16,647 nucleotides of DNA from Bacteroidales bacterium (GCA_018066005.1 JAGHSG010000103.1:1-16647); one strand, 5' to 3'; shown: positions 5,987-13,504, numbered from the stretch's first letter. Notes: a model not told the origin generated them from the letters alone. Translations and numbers: made by a program.

Positions 5987-6018
5987 TTCTAATTATCTAG
6001 TTCACTAGTTTCCTAGTT
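5987..6018. repeat. Four 8-bp tandem repeats at the carbonic-anhydrase/pyrH junction (AAYTAGNN)
   Basis: Read on the minus strand the units are AACTAGGA, AACTAGTG, AACTAGAT and AATTAGAA. The first unit supplies the TAG stop codon of the carbonic-anhydrase-like gene, and the array fills most of the leader of pyrH, ending 8 bp before its ATG. Confidence 0.9.
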
Positions 6019-6546
6019 ATCCAGGTTATACCAACCGGCATACATGGCGTAGTTGTTGGCTATTTTCTCGTTTATTTCAGCCGTCTGAGCGGGGTCGGCT
6101 TTTTTGATGAACTTGGCAGGTACTCCACCCCATATCTCATAATCGCCTATCTGTGTGCCTTTGAGCACCAAGGCACCGGCAGCCACGATAGCACCTTTGC
6201 CTACGTGTGCCCCGTCCAATAAGGTGGCTCCCATACCGATTAGGGCATAATCATCCACGTCGGCACCATGGATAGTTACATTATGTCCAACGGACACGTA
6301 GTTCCCGAGGGTGATAGTAGATTTTTGATAAAGCGTGTGCAAGACAGAGCCGTCCTGTATGTTGCAATGTTTACCGACGGTTATGGTATTAACATCTCCG
6401 CGGAGAACAGAGTTAAACCACAGCGATGTTCCTTCACCGATTGTTACATCCCCCACCACGGTGGCGTTATCCATCATGATAACGCCCTCCGCGATGCGAG
6501 GTGTCAGTATTTCGCCATTGCGATTGATTGTCTTGACAAGGGCCAT
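6013..6546 (-). CDS. Gamma-carbonic-anhydrase-like hexapeptide-repeat protein
   Basis: A left-handed beta-helix protein of the gamma-carbonic anhydrase/YrdA/PaaY group. Hexapeptide repeats run through most of its length (for example VVGDVTIGEGTSLWFNSVLRGDVNTITVG, split by short turns). The three zinc-ligand histidines of the family are in place: His70 (GSVLHTLY), His88 and His93 (VGHNVTIHG), counted from the preferred start. The usual C-terminal IWGGVPAKFIKK segment and a terminal helix follow. I choose the ATG at 6546 (MALVKTINRNG), 1 bp after the tpiA stop, giving 177 aa; an ATG at 6558 would overlap tpiA. Whether it hydrates CO2 or is an acyltransferase-like relative cannot be told from sequence. 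Its stop codon lies in an octamer repeat. Confidence 0.9.
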   Translation of the reverse strand: MALVKTINRNGEILTPRIAEGVIMMDNATVVGDVTIGEGTSLWFNSVLRGDVNTITVGKHCNIQDGSVLHTLYQKSTITLGNYVSVGHNVTIHGADVDDYALIGMGATLLDGAHVGKGAIVAAGALVLKGTQIGDYEIWGGVPAKFIKKADPAQTAEINEKIANNYAMYAGWYNLDN

Positions 6547-6547
6547 A

Positions 6548-7297
6548 TTAACGTGCATTTATGATAGCCTCGAACTTCTCTGCTACAAGGGCAGCACCAC
6601 CAATCAGGCCACCGTCGATGTCGGGGCAGGCAAACAGTTCAGCAGCGTTCTTGTCGTTGCAACTTCCGCCGTACAAGATAGTGGTATCTTCGGCCACTTG
6701 TGCGTTGTAGTTCTTAGCCACCAGCGAACGGATGTACGCATGAATCTCCTGTGCTTGAGCAGGAGTAGCGGTCAAACCGGTACCGATAGCCCAAACAGGC
6801 TCGTAAGCGAGGGTGATATTTGCCCATTCTTCGGCGGTGAGGTTGAAGACAGAACCTTTCAGTTGTGCCTCTACCACTTCGTTTTGCTTGCCGGCTTCGC
6901 GTTCTTCTTTGACTTCACCGATGCAGAAAATAACTTTCAAACCATTGGCGAGAGCCAGTTTAACTTTCTCGGCGAGGATAGCATAATCCTCGTGATAGTA
7001 AGCACGACGCTCGGAGTGACCGAGGATGCAGTATTCAGCACCTGTTGATTTAACCATTTCGGCACTTACTTCACCGGTGAATGCACCTTTCTCTTTGTCT
7101 GCGCAGTTCTCGGCAGCCACTTTAATAGGCGAACCTTTCAGCAACTCAGCCACGGTGGCGAGGTGAATAAAAGGTGTACCGATAACTACGGCACATGCAG
7201 GGTTCTTGACGTCATTTTTCAGTTGATTGGCGAGTTCAACGCCTTCTTGCAGGGTCTTGTTCATTTTCCAGTTGCCTGCTACCATTTTTGTTCTCAT
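6548..7297 (-). CDS. tpiA: Triosephosphate isomerase
   Basis: TpiA interconverts dihydroxyacetone phosphate and glyceraldehyde 3-phosphate in glycolysis and gluconeogenesis. The catalytic residues are visible: Asn9 and Lys11 in GNWKMNK, His94 in ILGHSERR, and Glu166 in LAYEPVWAIGTG with the flexible loop after it. The phosphate-binding YGGSCNDKNA and DGGLIGGAAL segments are present. The length of 249 aa is normal. The start ATG overlaps the TGA of the DoxX-type gene upstream (ATGA), which suggests coupled translation. In Bacteroides genomes, to my recollection, tpiA has the same DUF1599 and DoxX-type neighbours upstream, so this block looks ancestral. Confidence 0.98.
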   Translation of the reverse strand: MRTKMVAGNWKMNKTLQEGVELANQLKNDVKNPACAVVIGTPFIHLATVAELLKGSPIKVAAENCADKEKGAFTGEVSAEMVKSTGAEYCILGHSERRAYYHEDYAILAEKVKLALANGLKVIFCIGEVKEEREAGKQNEVVEAQLKGSVFNLTAEEWANITLAYEPVWAIGTGLTATPAQAQEIHAYIRSLVAKNYNAQVAEDTTILYGGSCNDKNAAELFACPDIDGGLIGGAALVAEKFEAIINAR

Positions 7298-8382
7298 TTG
7301 TTACGTAAATTATATTTGTTAATAACTGTTCCGTTTTGTATAACGACGATGCCCGGATTGGCGCGCACGATGGTTTTTAGGGTCACGGGGTCACACGTAC
7401 ATAGTTCGTATTGGGCATTCGTTTCTTGCTTGAACTGTTCTATTTCCTGACTTCCGCTACCCGTGATGGCATAGAAAGTAAGCGATGTATTGGCTAAGTC
7501 GTTCAACCGTGCCGCCTGTTTTCTGTCCGCTTTACTCAAATCGTACATGATAGCCAAAGTGACCGGTTGCTCACTCTCCAAGATATCAAACGTGATGTCT
7601 TCGAACTCCTCATTCAGAATCTCAAAATCATGAATAAGCGGCTCATAACCTTTTTTGACGAGTGTGCTATTCTGGCGCACAAAGGTCCACGTCGAATCGT
7701 TCTTGGGGTAGTTATCCAGCGTGAACTCCTGTTCAACGCCGTTCTGACTATACACAAAGGTTATTTCGTATTGGTCGGGCTCGGCGTCTTCGGGATACTC
7801 CATGAGTGTCGGCAAGTAGTTGCCCACTTTGAACGGACGGAAGTCCCAGATAGGCAGGTGTGTCAGGTTATATGCCATAAAGCCACCTACCACAGCCGCA
7901 GCAAAGAGCGTCCACACACCTTCCATCCATGCTTGCCAAGTATCGTGGATGGTGTTCTTGCCAAGCAGGAGAATAATCACCAAGCATAGCAGGATGATGT
8001 TCTTCCAGAATGTCTGCCAGTTAGTTAGGATAAGTGCATCCCCAAAGCATCCGCAGTCGCTGACGGGATTATTGAGGGCGATGTACAGCGTGAGCGGCGT
8101 CATCACCAGATAGAAAGCCAAACTAATCCACGATGTCCACCGGGTCTTGACATTGAGTAACATGCAGAAACCCAAGATAAACTCCACGGCAATAAGGGCA
8201 ATAGCGGCTGTCTCTGCCAGTGGCAGTAGGTCGGTAAAGAAGCCCCCAAAGGCTTTGAGGTAATCTTCTATCTTGTAGGTCGTACCCAGCGGGTCAACGG
8301 CTTTGACTGTTCCCGAGAAGAGGAAAGTCAATGCCAACAACGTGCGGGCAACGGAAGCCGATATATGTTTCAGTTTATTCAT
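7294..8382 (-). CDS. DoxX/MauE-type membrane protein with C-terminal thioredoxin-like domain
   Basis: The N-terminal half is an integral membrane domain with about five hydrophobic segments (roughly residues 11-28, 59-78, 84-103, 126-141 and 155-172). It carries the motif SDCGCFGD (Cys110, Cys112) typical of DoxX/MauE-like redox membrane proteins of Bacteroidota. The C-terminal half (about 180-362) is soluble, probably periplasmic, and ends in a thioredoxin-like fold with ANPGIVVIQNGTVINKYN, which resembles the cis-Pro and last strand of thioredoxins, and a CTCD segment just before it. No classical CxxC active site is visible in the expected position. The 362-aa architecture matches the conserved Bacteroidales protein found upstream of tpiA. 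A role in envelope redox chemistry is inferred; the substrate is unknown. Confidence 0.85.
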   Translation of the reverse strand: MNKLKHISASVARTLLALTFLFSGTVKAVDPLGTTYKIEDYLKAFGGFFTDLLPLAETAAIALIAVEFILGFCMLLNVKTRWTSWISLAFYLVMTPLTLYIALNNPVSDCGCFGDALILTNWQTFWKNIILLCLVIILLLGKNTIHDTWQAWMEGVWTLFAAAVVGGFMAYNLTHLPIWDFRPFKVGNYLPTLMEYPEDAEPDQYEITFVYSQNGVEQEFTLDNYPKNDSTWTFVRQNSTLVKKGYEPLIHDFEILNEEFEDITFDILESEQPVTLAIMYDLSKADRKQAARLNDLANTSLTFYAITGSGSQEIEQFKQETNAQYELCTCDPVTLKTIVRANPGIVVIQNGTVINKYNLRNK

Positions 8383-8391
8383 ACGGTCGGA

Positions 8392-8940
8392 TTAGTTAAG
8401 GCCATTTTTCTCCATCAACTGAATGAGGTAGAAGACGGCGTAGTTAAGCATATCAAAGTAGTTGCCATCGCAACCCTCGGAGACCAGTGTCTTGTTATCG
8501 TGGGCACAGATAGATTTATTGCGGTTTATCTTGGTCAGAATGATGTCAGTCAGCGAAGTGCCGTACATATCGCGCCAAGCCTCGCCATAGTCGTGATTCT
8601 TTTTCAGCATCAGTTCCTTGGCCTCTGCTGTATATTCGTCGTATAACTGCGTAGCGCGTTCGGTAGTCATATCGGTATCGTCTGCAAAACCCTGACGCAG
8701 TTGGATAAGACCTATCACGGAGTAATTAACAATAGCCATCAATTCGCCTTCTATGCTGTCTCCGACGAGGTTAACCCCCGTTGTTTCTATCTCGCGAATG
8801 CGTTTGGCTTTAATAAATAATTGGTCATTAACCGTTTGCGGACGCATAATACGCCACGAAGGTCCGTAATCCTTCATCTTGAGTGTATATACGCGGCGGC
8901 AGCGTCCAATCACTTGATCAAATTCTTCGTTTGTTTTCAT
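8392..8940 (-). CDS. DUF1599-domain protein with an internal duplication
   Basis: A cytoplasmic protein of 182 aa that matches the Bacteroidales DUF1599 family. Two copies of one domain are visible: residues about 21-81 (KMKDYGPSWR, KAKRIREIE, EGELMAIVNYSVIGLIQL) and about 113-175 (KKNHDYGEAWR, KINRNKSI, GNYFDMLNYAVFYLIQL). Each has a DYGxxWR motif, a basic Lys/Arg helix and an N-Y-x-IQL helix. The biochemical function is not established. I recall this family being linked to nucleotide-modification domains in comparative-genomic work, but cannot verify this here. It begins 4 nt after the last base of the C10 protease gene (3-bp gap) and is followed after 9 bp by the DoxX-type gene. Confidence 0.85.
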   Translation of the reverse strand: MKTNEEFDQVIGRCRRVYTLKMKDYGPSWRIMRPQTVNDQLFIKAKRIREIETTGVNLVGDSIEGELMAIVNYSVIGLIQLRQGFADDTDMTTERATQLYDEYTAEAKELMLKKNHDYGEAWRDMYGTSLTDIILTKINRNKSICAHDNKTLVSEGCDGNYFDMLNYAVFYLIQLMEKNGLN

Positions 8941-8943
8941 AAA

Positions 8944-10854
8944 TCAATGGGCAATCTCTTTGCCTAAAATAGTGTATGTTTTTCCGTTCTTACGGATGTA
9001 TAACTGTCCTTTCTCCATCCACTTATTCACCACCGGACGAAGAGAAACATCCTCTATATCCGTGCTAACAATAGTGAACTTGGTTAATTGCAAATCTGCC
9101 AAACGTTGTTGATTCTCGTCGCAAGGAGCTATGCAGAAATAATAGGTACCATTGGATAACGTAGCACTCCAAGTCTTGTCCGTGATATATTCCGACATCA
9201 AAACTTCGGTACGTTTCTTATTCATCACCTGGCAATAGAACAGGGGTGCGTCGCTGTTCCAGGAAGTAGTCAATCTGTTTTCGCTGGTTTCTAATTGCAC
9301 ATCACGAATCGTGTAATCAGGCACGTCCGATCCACTCCATGCAAAGATAGCACTGTCATTGCGTATGGTTAATTCATACTGTGCTTCTCCGCCCGCGGCA
9401 TAAACAGGTATCTCGTGTCCAGACCCGGTCAGCCAAGCCCACTTAACGATATACTGTCCCTCCGCCAAGCTGCTAAACGATGCCTGTGCCGTGCAACTGT
9501 ATGTGCTCCCATTGTTGTAATAATAATCCATTGCCGAAAAACACTCGCTCTCATCGGAGTACAGCACTTTCTTGCGTTGATTATCTTTATACAAACCCAG
9601 GATCATCTTGCCGTTCGCGTCTGCCATTCCATAGTTGAGCACATAAGACATGGCGAACATATAGTTTCTGCTTTTCGGACCTTCCTTACCCCAAGGCATG
9701 TCTAACCAGTCTCCCATCAGAAACGGATCGGCAGGTGTACCACCTTGGTCCGGGTGTATATTCAGTCCCAATTCGATATCATGAGTAAACGCATCATCTC
9801 CTGCCGAACCGCCAGTTCCTTGTCCCATAGGATTCAATGCCGACAAACTGAAATTGCCGTCACAGATGCCGTCCCAGCCCCAGTTAATATGCACTTTGCC
9901 ATCCTCCTGTATGCCGTCGCAGACAAAAGCATGTCCCTCGTTATGGTCGGTTGTTCCGGTCATATAAACCGGCCAACCGTTTAATAAGTTGCGCTGAATC
10001 AATGCCAAAGCGGTATCTACCCCCACGCCATCCACATATTTAATGGTTAACTCCTTGTCATACCCCAAATTATTGTATAAAGCAGGATATAAAATCTGCG
10101 AAATAGTGCCACTGCCCTCCAAGGTATATTCCATCTCTGCGGCTATACCTAATTGAGCCATCAGAATAGCCACGGCGTCCGCCTGCTCTGCCGAATAGAA
10201 GCGGGCGTAAGAGTTCTTCATCTTATCCCATTGGTAGGTCGTATGTTCAAAGTCCGCCACCAGCGTCTGTCTGTTCCACCGGTACGACAACTTCCCTGTT
10301 CCGTTGATAGGCCATTGGTGATATTTCATAATCTGCGCAATGGCCGTAGCAACACATCCTGTCGGGCAGTGTTGTCCGTTGATTTCAGGTGTCTGTTTAT
10401 TGAACGGACTATCCTGTCCCCACGTCGTTTTTAGCAACGGAGCCACATACTGATAGGTTGTAGATTGCAGGTTGTAGGTTGTAGATTGCAGGTTGTAGGT
10501 TGTTATCTGTTCGGCATAGCGTTCCAACATGAACTGCAACCCTTCGGGCAGTTGTTCCGGCCACATACCACTATCCGTATAACCCAACACGTCCACCGTT
10601 CGGTCGTCTGCACTCAACAGGACACAACCGCCTTGTGGATGGTGGAAGACATATACGGCAGGGGTTAAACGGTCCTTCTGCATCTGCGTATAGGTTAATT
10701 CCAAATCCTCTGCAGCCATTTTGCGGGAACCGTCTGCTGTCTGTTGACAGAAAAAATCAGCCGCTATCTGTTCAGCTTCGGACACGGTGCGGATAGCAGC
10801 CATCGCGTAGGCAGCCATCAACACACATCCTATACTCAATATGATTTTTCTCAT
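8944..10854 (-). CDS. Secreted C10-family (streptopain-like) cysteine protease
   Basis: A signal peptide (about residues 1-19) precedes a propeptide (about 20-115) and the papain-like catalytic domain (about 138-365). The catalytic Cys167 lies in PTGCVATAIAQIMKYH and the catalytic His308 in EGHAFVCDG; INWGWDG (323-329) matches the conserved Trp segment of streptopain. The remaining about 270 residues form beta-rich domains, ending in KWMEKGQLYIRKNGKTYTILG, a pattern common at the C terminus of secreted Bacteroidales proteins. The 636-aa length suits Bacteroidales C10 members rather than the shorter streptococcal SpeB. Heptamer repeats encode residues 117-133 (TTYNLQS repeated) at the boundary of propeptide and protease. 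It overlaps hisS by 4 bases (ATGA), an unusual place for a secreted protease. Targets are unknown. Confidence 0.93.
   Translation of the reverse strand: MRKIILSIGCVLMAAYAMAAIRTVSEAEQIAADFFCQQTADGSRKMAAEDLELTYTQMQKDRLTPAVYVFHHPQGGCVLLSADDRTVDVLGYTDSGMWPEQLPEGLQFMLERYAEQITTYNLQSTTYNLQSTTYQYVAPLLKTTWGQDSPFNKQTPEINGQHCPTGCVATAIAQIMKYHQWPINGTGKLSYRWNRQTLVADFEHTTYQWDKMKNSYARFYSAEQADAVAILMAQLGIAAEMEYTLEGSGTISQILYPALYNNLGYDKELTIKYVDGVGVDTALALIQRNLLNGWPVYMTGTTDHNEGHAFVCDGIQEDGKVHINWGWDGICDGNFSLSALNPMGQGTGGSAGDDAFTHDIELGLNIHPDQGGTPADPFLMGDWLDMPWGKEGPKSRNYMFAMSYVLNYGMADANGKMILGLYKDNQRKKVLYSDESECFSAMDYYYNNGSTYSCTAQASFSSLAEGQYIVKWAWLTGSGHEIPVYAAGGEAQYELTIRNDSAIFAWSGSDVPDYTIRDVQLETSENRLTTSWNSDAPLFYCQVMNKKRTEVLMSEYITDKTWSATLSNGTYYFCIAPCDENQQRLADLQLTKFTIVSTDIEDVSLRPVVNKWMEKGQLYIRKNGKTYTILGKEIAH
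10456..10504. repeat. Seven 7-bp tandem repeats within the C10 protease gene (GRTTGYA)
   Basis: The order is GGTTGTA, GATTGCA, GGTTGTA, GGTTGTA, GATTGCA, GGTTGTA, GGTTGTT. The higher-order unit is 21 bp, so it encodes a seven-residue repeat, TTYNLQS, over residues 117-133 between propeptide and catalytic domain. Confidence 0.93.
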
Positions 10855-12158
10855 CGTATAACTTCCTCAATTTTATCTATCGCCACTTGTTGCTGTTCGC
10901 CAGTAGCCATGTTCTTCAACATGACCGTGCCGTTAGCCATCTCGTCACCACCCACAATGGCCACAAAAGGGACCTGTTTGGCGTCGGCGTACGCCATCTG
11001 TTTCTTCATCTTAGCCGGCTCGGGATAGACCTCGACACGCACACCCTGTTGGCGTAATTGGCGTGCTGCAACCGCAGCGTATTGAAGTTCGGCATCACCG
11101 AAGGTCACAAACAGCACTTGCGTTTGGTCTAACATAGCAGCCGGGTACAGATTCAGTTCGGTCAGGCAGTCGTATATACGGTCGGCACCAAAAGATATAC
11201 CTACCCCGCTCACGCCCGGCAGACCGAATATACCCGTCAGGTTGTCGTAGCGTCCGCCACCTGTGATAGAGCCTATCTGCACATCCAAGGCCTTGACTTC
11301 AAAGATAGCCCCCGTGTAGTAGTTCAAACCGCGTGCCAAAGTCAGGTCCAACTCAATAGGTAGTGCCACCTCTAACTGCTTGACCGCAGCCAAAACGGAT
11401 GCTGTCTCCTGCACGCCTAATGTTCCAACTTCGCTACCGGCCAACAGTGTACCTATCGTTTGCAGTTTGGCTTCGTTATCGCCGGTCATCGACAGAATAG
11501 GTTGCAGTTTATCAACGGCTTCCTGACTCAATCCGCGTTCCAACAGTTCTTCATTCACTTTGTCCAAACCTATCTTGTCCAGCTTGTCAATAGCCACCGT
11601 TATATCCATCATCTTGTCGGGTGCGCCAATCACTTCGGCTATACCTGCCAATATCTTGCGGTTATTCAGGTGCAGACACACACGCATGCCGAAACGGCGA
11701 TAGACCTCTTCAACGATTTGAATCAGTTCAACCTCGTTCATCAGCGACTCGCTGCCAATAACATCCACGTCGCATTGGTAGAACTCGCGGTAGCGTCCTT
11801 TCTGCGGACGGTCAGCACGCCAAACGGGTTGTATCTGGAAGCGGCGGAAAGGGAATTGCAACTCGTCCCTATGCTGCACGACAAAGCGTGCAAAAGGAAC
11901 GGTCAAGTCGTAACGCAGACCTTTCTCGGGGGCTTCGGCGGCTTTCTCGCCGCTGTTCTGAATACGGAAAAGCAGCTTATCTCCTTCTTCGCCATACTTA
12001 CCCATCAGCGACGCCATCTGCTCCATAGCAGGTGTCTCTATCTGCTGATAACCGTATAGTTGGAATACTTGTTTGACAGTATCAAAAATATAATTGCGAC
12101 GCGCCATCTCCAAGGCGTTAAAGTCGCGTGTACCTTTTGGTATGCTTGGTTTAGTCAT
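10851..12158 (-). CDS. hisS: Histidyl-tRNA synthetase
   Basis: A class II aminoacyl-tRNA synthetase that charges tRNA-His. Motif 1 region PKGTRDF and ETPAMEQM, DLTVPFARFV (84-93), motif 2 RRFQIQPVWRADRPQKGRYREF (in about 105-126) and motif 3 GVGISFGADRI are visible. So are the histidine-specific blocks LARGLNYYTGAIFEV and GGGRYDNL. Bacteroidota enzymes typically have Asn in RGLNYYTG where E. coli has Asp. The C-terminal about 95 residues form the anticodon-binding domain (VLFVTFGDAEL, VEVYPEPAKMKKQM, FVAIVGGDEM). The length of 435 aa is normal. It lies 2 bp after waaA and overlaps the protease gene by 4 bases. No repeat element was found inside it. Confidence 0.97.
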   Translation of the reverse strand: MTKPSIPKGTRDFNALEMARRNYIFDTVKQVFQLYGYQQIETPAMEQMASLMGKYGEEGDKLLFRIQNSGEKAAEAPEKGLRYDLTVPFARFVVQHRDELQFPFRRFQIQPVWRADRPQKGRYREFYQCDVDVIGSESLMNEVELIQIVEEVYRRFGMRVCLHLNNRKILAGIAEVIGAPDKMMDITVAIDKLDKIGLDKVNEELLERGLSQEAVDKLQPILSMTGDNEAKLQTIGTLLAGSEVGTLGVQETASVLAAVKQLEVALPIELDLTLARGLNYYTGAIFEVKALDVQIGSITGGGRYDNLTGIFGLPGVSGVGISFGADRIYDCLTELNLYPAAMLDQTQVLFVTFGDAELQYAAVAARQLRQQGVRVEVYPEPAKMKKQMAYADAKQVPFVAIVGGDEMANGTVMLKNMATGEQQQVAIDKIEEVIR

Positions 12159-12160
12159 AA

Positions 12161-13396
12161 TTAAAAAATCTCGTTGTATATTTTTTCCGTAGCCCCCAAT
12201 TCGCTATTCACATAGTCTTTGGCGGCCTTACCCATTGTCTCTGCGTGGTCTAACGCTTCGTCCATGTGTTGTTTGAAACTCTCGTAGTCAGTAACGGAGA
12301 ACGATGCCCCTGCGGCCAATAAACCTTTGGCTTCGCGGAACTTATGGAACTTAGGTCCGAATAGTACGGGAACGCCCCACACGGCTGCTTCCAACGTGTT
12401 ATGGATACCTTCGCCAAATCCGCCACCTATATAAGCCACATCGGCGTAGCGGTATATACTGCTCAACATACCCATCGTGTCCAACAGGAGAACGCGTGTC
12501 TGACCTATGTTGTTATATGTAGCACGGGTGAAGCGTACCAACTGCCCTTGGAACTGCTGGAAGATGCCATGCAAATGTTCCTCGTGTATCTCGTGGGGAA
12601 CAAGGATGAGACGGACGTCATCACGTTCCTGCAAATAGCGTGCCAGCAGTTCTTCGTCCTGTGGCCACGAACTGCCTGCCACAATGATTTTTTTCTTCTG
12701 CGGTTGCGGGTCCAACGAATCCACATAGTTGCAGAAGAGTTGTGCCAACTCAATCTCTTTCGCCTCCTTGGCAATACGTGTCACACGGTCAAAGCGGGTG
12801 TCCCCGGCCACCGAGACATTGGTTATTCCATAACGTGCCAATAAGTCTTTGGACGCCTCGTCCTGTACATATAACTTCGTGAAGCAATGCAACAAGCGAC
12901 GGTACCAACCGCCCCACGGTTTGAAGAATAACTGCGTCTCACGGAAAATAGCCGCAATGATATAAGTCGGTATCTCAAACTTTTTCAATTGTTTCAGGTA
13001 AGCCGGCCAGAACTCATACTTGACAAAGATAGCCATAGCGGGCTGCACGGTATCCAAGAACCGGCGGACGTTCTTGCGTGTAGCAAAGGGCAGATAAGTC
13101 ACTTTATCCACTTGGTTATAGTTCTTACGCATCTCGTAGCCGGACGGGGAAAAGAAAGTCAGCAGCACTTTGTACGGATTACCCGTGGCACGCAACTGCT
13201 CCAAGATAGGGCGTGCCTGCTCAAACTCGCCCACCGAAGAGACATGAAACCAAATCCATCGTTCTCCTTTTCGTTCCCGTCCCTCACGGACGGAAGCCAA
13301 CTGTTCCCATACTTCTCGTTGCCCCTGAATCATCAACTTGGCTTTGCGATGTCCGAACGCGGCAGCTAAACGTACTATCCAAAAATAAAAAAACAT
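12161..13396 (-). CDS. waaA: 3-deoxy-D-manno-octulosonic acid (Kdo) transferase
   Basis: WaaA/KdtA adds Kdo from CMP-Kdo to the lipid A precursor at the inner face of the inner membrane. An N-terminal hydrophobic segment (MFFYFWIVRLAAAFG) anchors it. The N-terminal Rossmann domain has FHVSSVGEFEQARP (about 50-63), with the family's proposed catalytic Glu in SVGE (Glu57). KYEFWPAYL and the C-terminal GT-B motif GGGFGEGIHNTLEAAVWGVPVLFGP (about 324-348) follow. Its 411-aa length is normal. It is the first gene after the promoter at 13422-13453; the expected leader is only about 20 nt and consists mostly of a palindrome. A short palindrome encodes SVREGR (35-40) just before the WIWFHVSS strand. 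It is followed by hisS after 2 bp. Confidence 0.95.
   Translation of the reverse strand: MFFYFWIVRLAAAFGHRKAKLMIQGQREVWEQLASVREGRERKGERWIWFHVSSVGEFEQARPILEQLRATGNPYKVLLTFFSPSGYEMRKNYNQVDKVTYLPFATRKNVRRFLDTVQPAMAIFVKYEFWPAYLKQLKKFEIPTYIIAAIFRETQLFFKPWGGWYRRLLHCFTKLYVQDEASKDLLARYGITNVSVAGDTRFDRVTRIAKEAKEIELAQLFCNYVDSLDPQPQKKKIIVAGSSWPQDEELLARYLQERDDVRLILVPHEIHEEHLHGIFQQFQGQLVRFTRATYNNIGQTRVLLLDTMGMLSSIYRYADVAYIGGGFGEGIHNTLEAAVWGVPVLFGPKFHKFREAKGLLAAGASFSVTDYESFKQHMDEALDHAETMGKAAKDYVNSELGATEKIYNEIF
13277..13293. repeat. In-frame palindrome within waaA
   Basis: CCGTCC / CTCAC / GGACGG is a perfect 6-bp inverted repeat encoding SVREGR (residues 35-40). The GTCC/5-nt loop/GGAC core has the same form as the palindrome in each uvrA repeat unit (GTCC/CTTCA/GGAC). 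A chance match is possible at this length. Confidence 0.55.
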
Positions 13397-13399
13397 TTT

Positions 13400-13420
13400 G
13401 CCCTAATTTTTAATTAGGGC
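13400..13420. promoter_or_regulatory. Perfect 9-bp palindrome in the waaA leader
   Basis: GCCCTAATT / TTT / AATTAGGGC ends 3 bp before the waaA ATG and begins 1 bp after the -7 box. The predicted transcription start (about 5-8 nt after the -7 box) would fall inside it. It could be an operator or an mRNA 5' stem. It has no T-run in the minus direction, so it is not an intrinsic terminator for the upstream exosortase gene. Confidence 0.6.
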
Positions 13421-13421
13421 G

Positions 13422-13453
13422 CAAAGGTACAAAAAATATTTGATATACGCAAA
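13422..13453 (-). promoter_or_regulatory. Bacteroides-type promoter for the waaA operon
   Basis: On the minus strand TTTG (13453-13450) is followed by 20 nt and then TACCTTTG (13429-13422). This fits the consensus for the primary sigma factor of Bacteroidota, TTTG, 19-21 nt, TAnnTTTG, exactly. It lies in the only sizeable gap among the minus-strand genes (13397-13504). A second, weaker copy of the -7 word, TACCTTCG at 13496-13489, lacks a matching upstream box. Confidence 0.82.
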
Positions 13454-13504
13454 TCTTTTTGCAAAAAAGTTAAAGTTTAGCAGCTTGCCGAAGGTACAAA
13501 AATG

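Noticed and set aside
6335..7048. A 237-residue open frame on the plus strand opposite tpiA and the carbonic-anhydrase-like gene
   Set aside because: It is antisense to two clearly recognised proteins, has no family features, and starts and ends without relation to the gene layout.
11460..12059. A 199-residue open frame on the plus strand opposite hisS
   Set aside because: Complete overlap with well-conserved hisS; the residues mirror hisS codon choice and show no recognisable motif.
12084..12091. A TATTTTTG word on the minus strand as an internal promoter -7 box within hisS
   Set aside because: No TTTG lies about 20 bp upstream, and the position inside the start of hisS does not suit any downstream gene.
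13456..13467. Palindrome TTTTTGCAAAAA as a terminator for the exosortase gene
   Set aside because: It is a pure A/T-rich dyad with no GC stem and lies just upstream of the -33 box; it may simply be promoter-region A/T sequence.
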